Below, in pieces: positions 51,686 through 60,827 of a stretch of 64,000 nucleotides of DNA; within the stretch, counting starts at the first letter, position 1; the number at the start of each line of letters is the position of its first letter. This DNA comes from Planctomycetota bacterium (lineage in GTDB: Bacteria > Planctomycetota > Planctomycetia > Pirellulales > Pirellulaceae). The notes below the pieces were generated by a model that was not told where the DNA came from, ran no database searches, and was given only the letters and a program-made list of their open reading frames with translations. The translations under genes and the position numbers were made by a program. Location: contig CAUJHS010000031.1 in assembly GCA_963204915.1 (NCBI GenBank), positions 1-64,000 on the forward strand, written 5' to 3'.

Positions 51686-52666
51686 TCACGCATTCAGGTA
51701 CAACCGCTGCGCATTCTCATGCCAGAGTTGGTTCTGTTGCGCCGCGGGACGTTCGGCGATGATCTCGCCGAGTGCGTCGATCCATTGCCGCAACGGCGCG
51801 CCTAGCAGGCACACCGGCCAGTCGCCGCCAAACACCACGCGCTCGGGGCCGAACGTGTCGAGGCAATGATTCACAATCGGCGCCAGGTCGTCGGCGGTCC
51901 AGCCCTGGGGGGCGCGGGCCACAATGCCCGAGATTTTGCAGATCGTGTTCTTCTGCCGGGCAAGCGACTCCATATCGCGCCGCCAGGCGTCGGCGTCGTG
52001 CCAGGGCTTTTCATCACCGGGGGATGCGCTAAACGCTTTCGGATCGGCATTGCCGCAATGATCGACGATGAACCGCACCTCCGGCAATTGCTCGGCAAGT
52101 TTGGCGCCGTCGGAAAGCTCCATGGGCCGCAAACACAAATCAAAACTCAGACCGTTCTCACCGAGTAACTTGATCCCGCGCATGAAATCATCTTGCAAGC
52201 AGTAGCCTTGCGGCGTGGCGCCATGCAGCACTTGCCGCACGCCTTTCACTTCGGGGAACTGCTTCAAACGCCGCACGTAGTCGGCAAAATCGGGCGAAGC
52301 AGGACGACCGCCCACCACCGCCGCCACGGTTGGGTGCTCATCGCTGCGGCACAGGTTGACCACATGCTCCGCTTCCGCCACATGTTGGGCAGGGTCGACA
52401 TCGACTTCCATGTAAATGGCCCGCACGTTCAGCCCTTCGGTCGCCTGGCGATACTCCTGGGTGCGGTAACTTTGCCGCAGCACCTCGGGCGCGCCGTCGA
52501 GCCAGGGCAGCTTGAACTTCTCCAGGTCCCACAGATGTTGGTGCGTGTCGATGATCAAAGGGAATCTCCGGTCGCGGGTTTGAGCCGACGCCGCTTGGAC
52601 CGCCCAGAGTCCGCACGCCGCGGCGGCGCCCGTTTGCACGGTAAATTCACGACGAGTGATCTTCAT
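51686..52666 (-). CDS. Tat-exported amidohydrolase-2 family hydrolase
   Basis: 326 residues. Signal KITRREFTVQTGAAAACGLW with twin Arg. Amidohydrolase_2 signatures: IIDTHQHLWD (metal-binding His pair), AIYMEVDVDPAQHVAEAEHV, GVRQVLHGATPQGYC, RFIVDHCGNAD, and VVFGGDWPVCLLG with the catalytic Asp. This family includes L-fuconolactonase and other sugar lactonases. With the neighbouring Gfo/Idh-type gene it could hydrolyse a lactone formed by an oxidoreductase. Confidence 0.88.
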   Translation of the reverse strand: MKITRREFTVQTGAAAACGLWAVQAASAQTRDRRFPLIIDTHQHLWDLEKFKLPWLDGAPEVLRQSYRTQEYRQATEGLNVRAIYMEVDVDPAQHVAEAEHVVNLCRSDEHPTVAAVVGGRPASPDFADYVRRLKQFPEVKGVRQVLHGATPQGYCLQDDFMRGIKLLGENGLSFDLCLRPMELSDGAKLAEQLPEVRFIVDHCGNADPKAFSASPGDEKPWHDADAWRRDMESLARQKNTICKISGIVARAPQGWTADDLAPIVNHCLDTFGPERVVFGGDWPVCLLGAPLRQWIDALGEIIAERPAAQQNQLWHENAQRLYLNA

Positions 52667-52904
52667 GGCTAGGCTCCCAAGGTGCGTTGATCAGGCGAAA
52701 GCATTCTATCCACGGCCGCTCCAATACAAAAGTCAGACCGCATCGGAGTTCTTAGGCGGCGCCTTCCGCGCGGCCGTTTCGCATTGCGTTGGTCTGGCGT
52801 TCGCCTCGCCGTTAGCGAATTTGTGCGGTTGGTCGTTTTCAACGATACCACCTCGCTCGCCTGCAAGGTACACTGTGTCCCAGACATTCTGAAAGGTTTT
52901 CACG

Positions 52905-54947
52905 ATGCGAACGATGGACGGACGTTGTTGCGCGGTGGTTGTCGCCTTCGCGCTGTTGTGGGGCGTTTGCGCGGCGACGCCCGTCGGCGCCGCTTCGGAA
53001 TTGGAAAGCCGTCTGCGGACTTTGGTCGAAGGGCACGCAGGGCAAGTGTCGGTTGTTGTGCGGCATTTGGAGAATGGCGAAAGTTTCAGCCATCACCCCG
53101 ACGAGCCAATGCCCACGGCCAGCCTGATCAAAGTGGCCGTGATGATCGAAGCGTATCGGCAGGCCGATCGCGGCCAGCTTGATCTGGAAAAGCTCGTCAC
53201 GCTGCGCGAGGAAGACAAAGTTCCCGGCTCGGGCATCCTGCGCGATCATTTCTCGCCCGGCTTGCAGCTTTCAGTGCGCGACGCTATTCGTCTGATGATT
53301 GTCTGGTCGGACAACACCGCCACGAACCTGGTGCTCGACCAGATCGGTCTGGAGTCGGTCTCCACAACCATGGAGGAGTTGGAATGCCCTCACACGAAGA
53401 TTCACGCCAAGGTGTTCCGCGGCGATACGTCGATCTTCCCCGAGCGCAGCAAGAAGTACGGCTTGGGCAGCACCACGGCCGGCGAAATGGTGAGCTTGCT
53501 CGCACGGCTGCACAAGAAGGAAGTAGCCAGCCCCGCCGCCTGCGAAGCGATGCTCGACCACCTGGCTCATTGCGCCGACCGCACCAAGTTAACGAAACTC
53601 CTGCCCTCGAGCGCGAAGGCAGCGCATAAGAGCGGCGAAGTTTCCACCGTGCGAACCGATGCCGGCATCCTGTACACGCCCGGCGGACCGGTGGCCGTGT
53701 GCGTACTGACGGCCGATAACCGCGACCGCCGCTGGGAGGAGAACAACGCGGGCAACGAGTTGTGCGCGAACATCGGCAAAGCCGTATTCGATTACTTCAC
53801 ACCTGCCGCCGCAACCGTTCAGCCCGCGGCGCCACCGCAAGAGTTGAAGGTTGGCGCGTCGGGCCGATTGGTCGAAGATCTGCAACGGACGCTCAATGCG
53901 CGGCTTTCGCCTTCGCCTGAACTTTCGATTGACGGCGAGTTCGGCCCCGTGACGGAAGCCGCCGTCCAGCGGTTTCAGGAGGTTTCGAAACACGAGGTCG
54001 ATGGCGTGGTGCGGCAAAAGACATGGGAAGCGCTCGGTCCGCTCGTGACCAGCGATGCGCCGCAGCCGGACCCCGAGACGGTGAACAACGAACCGCTCAA
54101 ACGTCGCCCGGCGGAAGACCTCGACGGCCCGCCGATCGTCACCAGCAAGGCCTGGGTCATTGGCGACGCGCGCACCGGCGAAGTGCTATGGGGCCGCAAC
54201 GAGAGCGACTCCCGCGCCATGGCCAGCACCACCAAGATCATGACCGCCTGGCTGGTTGTGCAATTAGCCGAGAAAGACGACAGCATCCTCGATGAGGAAA
54301 TCACGTTCTCTGAGGCAGCCGACAAGACTAACGGCAGCAGCGCCGAATTGCGCGCCGGCGAGCGCGTTTCCGTGCGAGAGCTGCTGTATGGCTTGATGCT
54401 CCCGTCGGGCAACGATGCGAGTGTCGCCCTGGCCGAGCATTTTGGCGATCGTTTTGAACCGGCCGAAAGTGAAGGAGGCGACGCGAGCGACTCCGACCCC
54501 GCCGCGCGGTTTGTCGCCCAAATGAACCGCGAAGCCGCGAAGCTCGAACTGCAAGAGACGCACTATGTCAACCCGCACGGTCTGAGCGTCGACGGGCACC
54601 GCTCCAGCGCCCGCGACCTGTTCAAACTAGCGCGCACGGCGATGCAAAGCGAGCTTTTCCGCCAGTACGTGCAAACGCGGCAGCGCGGCTGTACGGTGAT
54701 TGGCCCGGGCGGATATCGCCGCAACGTGGTGTGGAAGAACACGAATGAGTTGCTCGGCATCGAGGGGTACTCGGGCGTGAAGACCGGCACCACGAACGCC
54801 GCCGGCGCTTGCCTGGTTTCGCACGGCGAGCGCGAGGGGGACGGGCTGTTCGTCGTCGTGCTCGGCGCCACCTCGGGCGACGCCCGCTATGCCGACACGC
54901 GCAACCTCTACCGCTGGGCCTGGCGCCAACGGCAAGACGCCAAGTGA
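52905..54947 (+). CDS. Three-domain peptidoglycan enzyme: serine hydrolase, PG-binding, DD-carboxypeptidase
   Basis: 680 residues with a signal peptide (VVVAFALLWGVCAATPVGAA). Domain 1 (about 35-300) is class A beta-lactamase/transpeptidase-like: SLIK with Ser73 and Lys76, SDN 135-137, KSG 242-244; the usual catalytic Glu of the omega loop is not evident. Domain 2 (about 315-380) is PG_binding_1: LQRTLNARL then IDGEFGPVTEAAVQRFQEVS. Domain 3 (about 410-675) is an S11 D-Ala-D-Ala carboxypeptidase: STTK with Ser441 and Lys444, SGN 501-503, KTG 626-628. Both active sites look intact. A tandem penicillin-binding enzyme acting in the periplasm. Confidence 0.9.
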   Translation: MRTMDGRCCAVVVAFALLWGVCAATPVGAASELESRLRTLVEGHAGQVSVVVRHLENGESFSHHPDEPMPTASLIKVAVMIEAYRQADRGQLDLEKLVTLREEDKVPGSGILRDHFSPGLQLSVRDAIRLMIVWSDNTATNLVLDQIGLESVSTTMEELECPHTKIHAKVFRGDTSIFPERSKKYGLGSTTAGEMVSLLARLHKKEVASPAACEAMLDHLAHCADRTKLTKLLPSSAKAAHKSGEVSTVRTDAGILYTPGGPVAVCVLTADNRDRRWEENNAGNELCANIGKAVFDYFTPAAATVQPAAPPQELKVGASGRLVEDLQRTLNARLSPSPELSIDGEFGPVTEAAVQRFQEVSKHEVDGVVRQKTWEALGPLVTSDAPQPDPETVNNEPLKRRPAEDLDGPPIVTSKAWVIGDARTGEVLWGRNESDSRAMASTTKIMTAWLVVQLAEKDDSILDEEITFSEAADKTNGSSAELRAGERVSVRELLYGLMLPSGNDASVALAEHFGDRFEPAESEGGDASDSDPAARFVAQMNREAAKLELQETHYVNPHGLSVDGHRSSARDLFKLARTAMQSELFRQYVQTRQRGCTVIGPGGYRRNVVWKNTNELLGIEGYSGVKTGTTNAAGACLVSHGEREGDGLFVVVLGATSGDARYADTRNLYRWAWRQRQDAK

Positions 54948-54984
54948 ACCTTGCATTCTCCTTTCGACGACTGAGGACCGCTTC

Positions 54985-56022
54985 ATGCTACGCTGTGTTT
55001 GTTTCACGATACTGGGTTTGCTTGGATTTGCAGCCCCGGCAATCACCGCCGCCGAACCGGAGATCGTTTCGGTGCGCAAAATCTGGGATGCCGGAAAGCA
55101 CAACGCCTTTACCGATCTGATTCGCTGGCGCGATAAATGGTATTGCACCTTTCGCGAGGCCGACGCGCACGTGGGCGGCGACGGAAGGTTACGCGTGCTC
55201 GAGTCGGCCGACGGCGATCAATGGGAGTCCGTCGCGCTGGTGACGGAGGAAGGCATCGACCTGCGCGATCCAAAACTTTCGATCACTCCCGACGATCGCC
55301 TGATGATCAACGCGGGGGGCTCGGTGTACGAAGGAACGAACCTTCTCGGTCGTCAGCCGCGCGTGGCGTTCTCGGAAGATGGTCGGCATTGGACCGCTCC
55401 GCAACGCCTGCTGACCGAAGGCGAATGGCTTTGGCGTGTCACATGGCACAAGGGCCGCGCCTATGGCGTGACGTACAACGCCGCACTGCGCAGCACCGCC
55501 GCCGCGAAGGAGGCGGCGAAAACGGGGCAGGTTTCGCCCGGCCCTGCCGAGTGGAAGCTGAAGCTGGTGTCTAGCGCCGATGGGGTGAACTACGAACTCG
55601 TCACCCATTTAGACGTGCCGGGACATCCGAACGAAACGACCGTCCGCTTTCTGTCGGACGGGGAAATGGTCGCGCTGGTGCGGCGCGAAGGGGGCGACAC
55701 CTTCGGTTGGATCGGCCGCAGCCCGGCGCCGTACACTCAGTGGACATGGCATAAAACGCAACATCGCCTCGGCGGGCCGAACTTCATTCAGTTACCCTCA
55801 GGCGACCTTTGGGCCGCTGGCCGCAGCTACCCCGGCGGCGCGAAAACCGTGCTGGCCCGCATGACGGCCGACGGCGACTACGCGCCGGTGCTCACCTTTC
55901 CCAGCGGCGGCGATACGAGCTATCCCGGGTTGGTGTGGCATGACAACCTGTTGTGGATGAGTTACTACTCGTCGCACGAAGGGAAGTCGGCCATTTACCT
56001 GGCCAAGGTCAAGCTGCCGTAG
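54985..56022 (+). CDS. Secreted sialidase-like (BNR-repeat) protein
   Basis: 345 residues from ATG 54985. Signal peptide MLRCVCFTILGLLGFAAPAI. Beta-propeller with BNR-type blocks: WYCTFREADAHVGGDGRLRV, LESADGDQWESVAL, VAFSEDGRHWTAPQRLL, LVSSADGVNYELVTHL and WHDNLLWMSYYSSHEGKSAI. Exo-alpha-sialidase-like fold, but the Arg triad cannot be assigned. Likely binds or cleaves a glycan outside the cell. Followed by a Gfo/Idh/MocA gene. Confidence 0.82.
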   Translation: MLRCVCFTILGLLGFAAPAITAAEPEIVSVRKIWDAGKHNAFTDLIRWRDKWYCTFREADAHVGGDGRLRVLESADGDQWESVALVTEEGIDLRDPKLSITPDDRLMINAGGSVYEGTNLLGRQPRVAFSEDGRHWTAPQRLLTEGEWLWRVTWHKGRAYGVTYNAALRSTAAAKEAAKTGQVSPGPAEWKLKLVSSADGVNYELVTHLDVPGHPNETTVRFLSDGEMVALVRREGGDTFGWIGRSPAPYTQWTWHKTQHRLGGPNFIQLPSGDLWAAGRSYPGGAKTVLARMTADGDYAPVLTFPSGGDTSYPGLVWHDNLLWMSYYSSHEGKSAIYLAKVKLP

Positions 56023-56073
56023 GCCGCGTCCAAGTCTCTGGATGTTCCTTTCTTCCTACCTGGAGTGTTGACG

Positions 56074-57384
56074 ATGGATGGCGCAACTCGTCGGGAGTTC
56101 TTGAAGACTTCTTCCGCGGGCGTTGTGGCGACGGCGGCCCTTGCCGCGCACGCCGCGACGGCGCAGGATGCAGGCGACAAGCTCGTCGTCGGATTGATCG
56201 GCTGCGGCGGTCGCGGACTGCATGACGCCGGATTGTTCAAAAACACCCCCGGCGTGGAAGTGGCCTACGTGTGCGATGTGGACGACAATCGCCGAAGTAT
56301 GGCGGCCCGCTCGTTGGGCGTAAACGATACGAAGGCCGTAGCGGACCTGCGCCGCGTGCTCGACGATAAGACCGTCGACGCCGTCATCGTTGCGACGCCC
56401 GACCATTGGCATTCGCCCGCGGCGATTCTCGCCTGTGACGCGGGCAAGCATGTATACGTCGAGAAGCCGATCTCGCACAACGTGCGGGAAGGTCGGCTGC
56501 TGGTCGAAGCGTCGCAGCGGAACAAGACCCTCGTGCAGCACGGCACGCAAAGCCGCAGCACGAGCATGATGATCGAAGCGGTTCGCCGCTTGCGCGAAGG
56601 AATCATTGGCAAAGTCCTTGTAGCGAAGTGCTGGAACATTCAGCGCCGCGGCTCGATTGGACGTGGCCAAGACACCGATCCGCCCGCGGGGTTTGATTAC
56701 GACGCCTGGGTTGGCCCCGCCACGATGATTCCTTATCGCACCAACCGCGTGCACAACCGCTGGACGTGGTGGCGTCACTTTGGCACGGGCGACATGGGCA
56801 ATGACGGCGTGCACGATATCGACTACACGCGCTGGGGACTGGGTGTCGAGACGCACCCCAGCAAGATTGTGGCCCTGGGCGGCAAGTTCCACTTCGACGA
56901 CGACCAAGAGTTTCCCGATACGCAGCAAGTCACGTTCGAATATCCCGGCAGCGGCAAGCCCGGCGACCGGCGCCTGCTCATCTACGAACAGCGCCTGTGG
57001 TCCACCAACTACCCGCACAACTGCGACAGCGGGGCCGAGTTTTACGGCGCCGCGGGCCAGATGTTCCTCAGCCGGCGCGGCAAGATCCAAGTCTTCGCCG
57101 ATCAGAACAAACTGCTCGAAACGAACATCAAGCCCGAAGCGCAAAACGACGCCGCGCACGTGCGTAATTTTTGCGACGCCATCCGCGGCAACGCGGCGCT
57201 CAATGCCGATGCCGCTACGGGGCATCTTTCCACGTCGCTGTGCCACTTGGGCAACATCGCCACGCAACTGGGACGCTCGCTCAACTTCGATCCGCAATCC
57301 GAGCAAGTGATTGGCGACGAAGAAGCCAACGCGCTCCTTTCCCGCAAGTATCGCGTCCACTGGGCCGCGCCCCATGGGACATAA
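56074..57384 (+). CDS. Tat-exported Gfo/Idh/MocA-family oxidoreductase
   Basis: 436 residues from ATG 56074, TGGAG 8 nt upstream. Signal TRREFLKTSSAGVVATAALA. VVGLIGCGGRGLHDAGLFK (nucleotide binding), VAYVCDVDDNRR, VIVATPDHWHSPAAILACDA, KHVYVEKPISHNVREGRLLV with the EKP Lys/Pro, then YRTNRVHNRWTWWRHFGTGD and MGNDGVHDIDYTRWGLG. Complete family pattern with an intact N-terminal Rossmann loop. Follows the sialidase-like gene and may oxidise the sugar it releases. Confidence 0.92.
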   Translation: MDGATRREFLKTSSAGVVATAALAAHAATAQDAGDKLVVGLIGCGGRGLHDAGLFKNTPGVEVAYVCDVDDNRRSMAARSLGVNDTKAVADLRRVLDDKTVDAVIVATPDHWHSPAAILACDAGKHVYVEKPISHNVREGRLLVEASQRNKTLVQHGTQSRSTSMMIEAVRRLREGIIGKVLVAKCWNIQRRGSIGRGQDTDPPAGFDYDAWVGPATMIPYRTNRVHNRWTWWRHFGTGDMGNDGVHDIDYTRWGLGVETHPSKIVALGGKFHFDDDQEFPDTQQVTFEYPGSGKPGDRRLLIYEQRLWSTNYPHNCDSGAEFYGAAGQMFLSRRGKIQVFADQNKLLETNIKPEAQNDAAHVRNFCDAIRGNAALNADAATGHLSTSLCHLGNIATQLGRSLNFDPQSEQVIGDEEANALLSRKYRVHWAAPHGT

Positions 57385-57447
57385 CGGCGGAATGGTGAAG
57401 TCTGCTTGAGTGTCGTACTTGACCACTTGCCAGTCGAGCGCAAACGC

Positions 57448-57840
57448 ATGAACTCCTCCCCGCGTCAGGTGGAATGCATCATTCCGGTGCTGCCGGTGCG
57501 CGATCTGGCCCGCAGCATTCGGTTTTATACGCAAACGCTTGGCTTTCAATTGGACTGGGGAGGCGCCGCCGGAGACACGATCTGTTCCGTCTCGCGCGAT
57601 GGTTGCCGCATCATGCTGGCGCAAGACTTTGGCGCGGCGCTACCCGCATGGGTGTGGATCGGCCTGGAGAATGCGTTGCTGTTTGACGAGTTCGCCAAGC
57701 GCGGCGCCACCGTGAAACAACCGCCGCGCAATTTTTCCTGGGCCTATGAAATGAAGCTGGAAGACCCCGACGGCAACATCCTGTGGCTGGGAACCGAACC
57801 ACGCAGCGATCTTCCGTTGGAGGATCGACGGGCCAACTAA
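57448..57840 (+). CDS. VOC-superfamily (glyoxalase/bleomycin-resistance-like) protein
   Basis: 130 residues from ATG 57448. One VOC domain: CIIPVLPVRDLARSIRFYTQ then TLGFQLDWGG, CRIMLAQDF, LFDEFAKRGATVKQPP, and the final EDPDGNILWLGTE. The C-terminal Glu/Asp of DPDGN is the usual metal ligand region, while the first His is replaced (IIPVL), so it is likely a metal-free or resistance-type member. Stand-alone small cytoplasmic protein. Confidence 0.85.
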   Translation: MNSSPRQVECIIPVLPVRDLARSIRFYTQTLGFQLDWGGAAGDTICSVSRDGCRIMLAQDFGAALPAWVWIGLENALLFDEFAKRGATVKQPPRNFSWAYEMKLEDPDGNILWLGTEPRSDLPLEDRRAN

Positions 57841-57891
57841 AGAGATGCCGCTTGATGATGCGGCAGTCTTGAAAAAGCATTTCGATTGGCC

Positions 57892-58170
57892 ATGACGTTA
57901 CTGGGGATTGTTTTCTTCGCGCTATCGTGCTGCATCGCGCTGATGAACCTTTCGGGAGTCATCGCCGCATGGGTGCGAAGGTGGAAGGGCATTGATCGAG
58001 GGTTCTCTTGCATACCCATGCTCACCTTCCTTGCGTCATGCCTTGCATTTCGTCTTGCGGGCAGCACGCTGGTTGGTTGGTGCTTTATTCCTGTTTTGCT
58101 AGATCCCTTTACGTGGTCACTAATCGTGTTGCCGTTCTTCTTACTATGGCGTTACATACGCACGCGCTGA
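57892..58170 (+). CDS. Small membrane protein, unknown
   Basis: 92 residues with three hydrophobic segments: LLGIVFFALSCCIALMNLSG, PMLTFLASCLAFRLAGSTLV, and FIPVLLDPFTWSLIVLPFFL. No family recognised. The gene starts 51 bp after the VOC gene, so both may share a transcript. A hairpin follows. Confidence 0.6.
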   Translation: MTLLGIVFFALSCCIALMNLSGVIAAWVRRWKGIDRGFSCIPMLTFLASCLAFRLAGSTLVGWCFIPVLLDPFTWSLIVLPFFLLWRYIRTR

Positions 58171-58189
58171 ATGCGCGCCGCTAGATTTT

Positions 58190-58205
58190 GCGTTTCTCGA
58201 AACGC
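58190..58205. terminator. Small hairpin between convergent genes
   Basis: GCGTTT, CTCG loop, AAACGC. Located 20 bp after the stop of the small membrane protein gene and facing the end of 58272-59834. Confidence 0.4.
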
Positions 58206-58271
58206 GCTAAGCGACGCCATCGGCAGACAATTCGCCCTGGTACATGAATCGTGTCTCTAATTCTCTTTGAA

Positions 58272-59834
58272 TCACTCGGAGGCAGGCGAGATTTGCACAC
58301 GGCGGGCGAGTTGTGCTTCGTATAAGTTGGCGGGGGTCAACTTCTCGGGATTGATCGTTTCGAACCAGCGACCCGTGGGGTCGAGCGTCGAAGGCTGTTC
58401 GGTGGTCAAGCCCACCAGGTTGATCAAGTTGCAGCTCCACGGCTCGCGCGAGCCGGCGCCGGGCCAGCGCTGCGGCTGTGATGCGCGAACGTTCCAAAAG
58501 GTTTCCCAAGCGGCGCAGTGCCAGCCAAGTTTGGCGCCGCCGCCCGATCGAAACAGCCGGCTGCCTTCCCCAGCGTCAAGGTTCGTGTACAAGTTCGCAT
58601 GGGGCCCGTAGCGGTGATGATCGAGCGCCAGGTCGACCGCTCGGCCGTTCATCGTCACATGGCCCGCCGAGCCGCGCGTGACGGTAATGTCGTGAATGAA
58701 GCGCGTGCGGAGGTCGAACTTGGTCAATAAGCAATCGGTCCCACCGAGAGTAATTCCGTGGTGTCCTGTGCTATTGAGCTTTCCGTCGGGTCGGCGGTCC
58801 GACTCGATCACCACGCCGGTCAACGTGACGTTAGACCCGTTTACAAAGATTCCGCTATCGGCGTGGCGAATGGTCACATTCCGCACCCAGCAGTTACGCA
58901 CGCTGCGCAAAGCGATGGCGTTGTAACCAAGCTCGGTAAAATGCCCTTCATAAGGCCCGCTGGGAAACTCGAACGCCAGGTTCTCGATGCCCGCTTCTTC
59001 GACGCTGCTGGCCGCCGGGTAAAGTTGCGGCTTCCAGTCCAGGCGCACATCCCAGCGGAGCGGCCGATCAAGCGTGATGCGCGTCTCGCCGCCCTCGACC
59101 GCGGTGACGCGCGCCAGCCATGTGGCGGTCAACTTGCCTTCCAAATTGTCGACCGGGCCGGAGTCTTCCGCATACAAGTGCCGTGCGAGGGAGTTATCCG
59201 AGGTATCGCGAAGCACCAAGCGTACGTTGTCGCCCACTTGGATACGGTCGGTCGATTGGACGGAGAGTTGGTTCTCGCCGCGCCGGGCAGGAGCCGTGAC
59301 TTCCGCCAGGCGACGCTCTGAGAGACTTCCGCGCAGTTCGAGGAAACCGCCCGACCAGGAATAGTTCGAAGTCGGTTTTCCCGTCGTGGTCGCGCCGGGG
59401 TTCGGATGGATTTCCTCCAGCGGCGTAGGGAAGTACAGCACCGTGCGGTCTGGCCCCTCGCCTTGCAGCACCGTGCCAGCGGCCCGGATTGTTATGATGT
59501 CGGTAATGACGTACTTGCCCGCGGGCACGAGAATCACCTTTCTCGCGGCTTCCTTGACGGCGCGCTGGAAGGCGGCGGTGTCATCGGTCTGGCCGTCGCC
59601 GGTGGCGCCAAAGTCTTTGACGCTTGCCTGCGGCGTAACCGTGGGCAGGGGCCGCTCGCCGCGCGCGTAACCCGCGTAAGAAAAGTCGGGCAGGCGAGAA
59701 TCGGGGGACCATAACTCGCCATGCTCGCCCCAAAGCTGGGAAGTTTCAGCCGACCAGGCTCCTCCACTCATGAGCACGATCCACGTGAATGCCACAAATC
59801 GGGCGATTTGCGGGCCGTTGCGGTGCAGCAGCAT
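58272..59834 (-). CDS. Secreted right-handed beta-helix (pectate-lyase-like) protein
   Basis: 520 residues from ATG 59834 (signal QIARFVAFTWIVLMSGGAWS). SVKDFGATGDGQTDDTAAFQ followed by RAVKEAARKVILVPAGKYVI is the hallmark of pectate_lyase_3/GH28-like beta-helices. Parallel-helix coils continue: AIALRSVRNCWVRNVTIRHA, GIFVNGSNVTLTGVVIESDR, HGITLGGTDCLLTKFDL. A domain inserted near residues 170-280 is beta-rich with Arg. Probably a polysaccharide-active enzyme or binding protein; catalytic residues were not assigned. The open frame extends to 59975 without a plausible start. Confidence 0.85.
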   Translation of the reverse strand: MLLHRNGPQIARFVAFTWIVLMSGGAWSAETSQLWGEHGELWSPDSRLPDFSYAGYARGERPLPTVTPQASVKDFGATGDGQTDDTAAFQRAVKEAARKVILVPAGKYVITDIITIRAAGTVLQGEGPDRTVLYFPTPLEEIHPNPGATTTGKPTSNYSWSGGFLELRGSLSERRLAEVTAPARRGENQLSVQSTDRIQVGDNVRLVLRDTSDNSLARHLYAEDSGPVDNLEGKLTATWLARVTAVEGGETRITLDRPLRWDVRLDWKPQLYPAASSVEEAGIENLAFEFPSGPYEGHFTELGYNAIALRSVRNCWVRNVTIRHADSGIFVNGSNVTLTGVVIESDRRPDGKLNSTGHHGITLGGTDCLLTKFDLRTRFIHDITVTRGSAGHVTMNGRAVDLALDHHRYGPHANLYTNLDAGEGSRLFRSGGGAKLGWHCAAWETFWNVRASQPQRWPGAGSREPWSCNLINLVGLTTEQPSTLDPTGRWFETINPEKLTPANLYEAQLARRVQISPASE

Positions 59835-60031
59835 AGAAGGCCTTCTCAGGTCGGGCGGCGCAGGGGCAGGCGGGAAAACACGACGAGGCCCCTCCGATGG
59901 ACTCCATCGTGACACGTCGGTAGTGTACCCGAATGAATAGAGGACATCAAGGTCCTTAATTAGCGCCGAGATCAAAAACCCTTACCGCGCCGCAGTTCTT
60001 TGCAAAGCGAACACGGTTTGCCGTGCGCCGA

Positions 60032-60673
60032 TTAGTGCCGGAACGACACGAGGCCCAAACCGCGGGATTGGGCGTCGACCAGGACTTCCCGATACGCGGC
60101 CATATCTTCAACGGCGTCTTCATTGCTCATGTATTGTGCGTACAACTTGCCGCGAAAGAGCGAGAACAGGGCGAAGATTTTTCCTAACCAGGGCAACGAC
60201 CACAACATGAGGTAGCGCCGTGCTCGCGGGGGCGCGGCATCCAGCCGTTTGATTTCGGCAGGAATGTCTTCGGCAGACAGGAAACCAATTGTGGGAAAGT
60301 CGGCCCCGTCGTAGGGAATCGGAATCGGCGGGCCGGAGTTCGCAAGTTGCGACGTGTAAGGATGGTCGGCCACGGAGTACACGTCGCCGCTCATCAATTC
60401 GCCCAAGTGCTCGCAGAGAATCTTAAGCACGTAACCGTACATCGGTTTGGCGTATTCGTAGTCGCCAAACGAACCAGCTACGATTTCGCGCAGGGCGGTT
60501 TCCGAGTTGGGACATTGCCCTTCGGCAATCGCGTCTTCAAAGAAGCCGTCGTTGTTTTCTAGTTCGGCGGCCTGGGACGCCCGTACTTCGGCGATCAGGG
60601 CTTGATCGCGCGAGCCGTAAACCGCTTGCAAGCGTTTCACGTCCAGCCCGTAAAACATGTGCGAATAACTCAT
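60032..60673 (-). CDS. Hypothetical protein, DUF7691-like
   Basis: 213 residues (MSYSHMFYGLDVKRLQAVYG ... FFEDAIAEGQ ... YGYVLKILCEHLGELMSGDV ... YTSQLANSGPPIPIPYDGAD FPTIG). The opening MSYS-x-x-F-Y-x-x-DV and the GPP-P-P-x-DFPxIGxL block recall DUF7691 proteins as I remember them, with moderate confidence. Soluble, no signal peptide. Confidence 0.55.
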   Translation of the reverse strand: MSYSHMFYGLDVKRLQAVYGSRDQALIAEVRASQAAELENNDGFFEDAIAEGQCPNSETALREIVAGSFGDYEYAKPMYGYVLKILCEHLGELMSGDVYSVADHPYTSQLANSGPPIPIPYDGADFPTIGFLSAEDIPAEIKRLDAAPPRARRYLMLWSLPWLGKIFALFSLFRGKLYAQYMSNEDAVEDMAAYREVLVDAQSRGLGLVSFRH

Positions 60674-60718
60674 CGGACCACCGTGTGTTGCTCAGGGAGC
60701 AAATTCCCAGCCAAGCAA

Positions 60719-60742
60719 CCGCTCCTGGCCACTCCGGAGCGG
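60719..60742. terminator. Hairpin between the DUF7691-like and sodC genes
   Basis: CCGCTCC, 10-nt loop, GGAGCGG: a 7-bp stem upstream of 60673 and downstream of the sodC stop. Confidence 0.4.
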
Positions 60743-60827
60743 CGCGTGGTCCTATCGTAATCGCTGTGAATGGCGCCTTCCACGCGACTGCCCGCGTACG
60801 CCGAGCAGTCGCGGCGCCGTGAAGCCT

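Noticed and set aside
56056..57624. 522-codon minus-strand frame over a Gfo/Idh/MocA gene
   Set aside because: Antisense shadow; the plus strand has a complete family pattern with Tat signal and ribosome-binding site.
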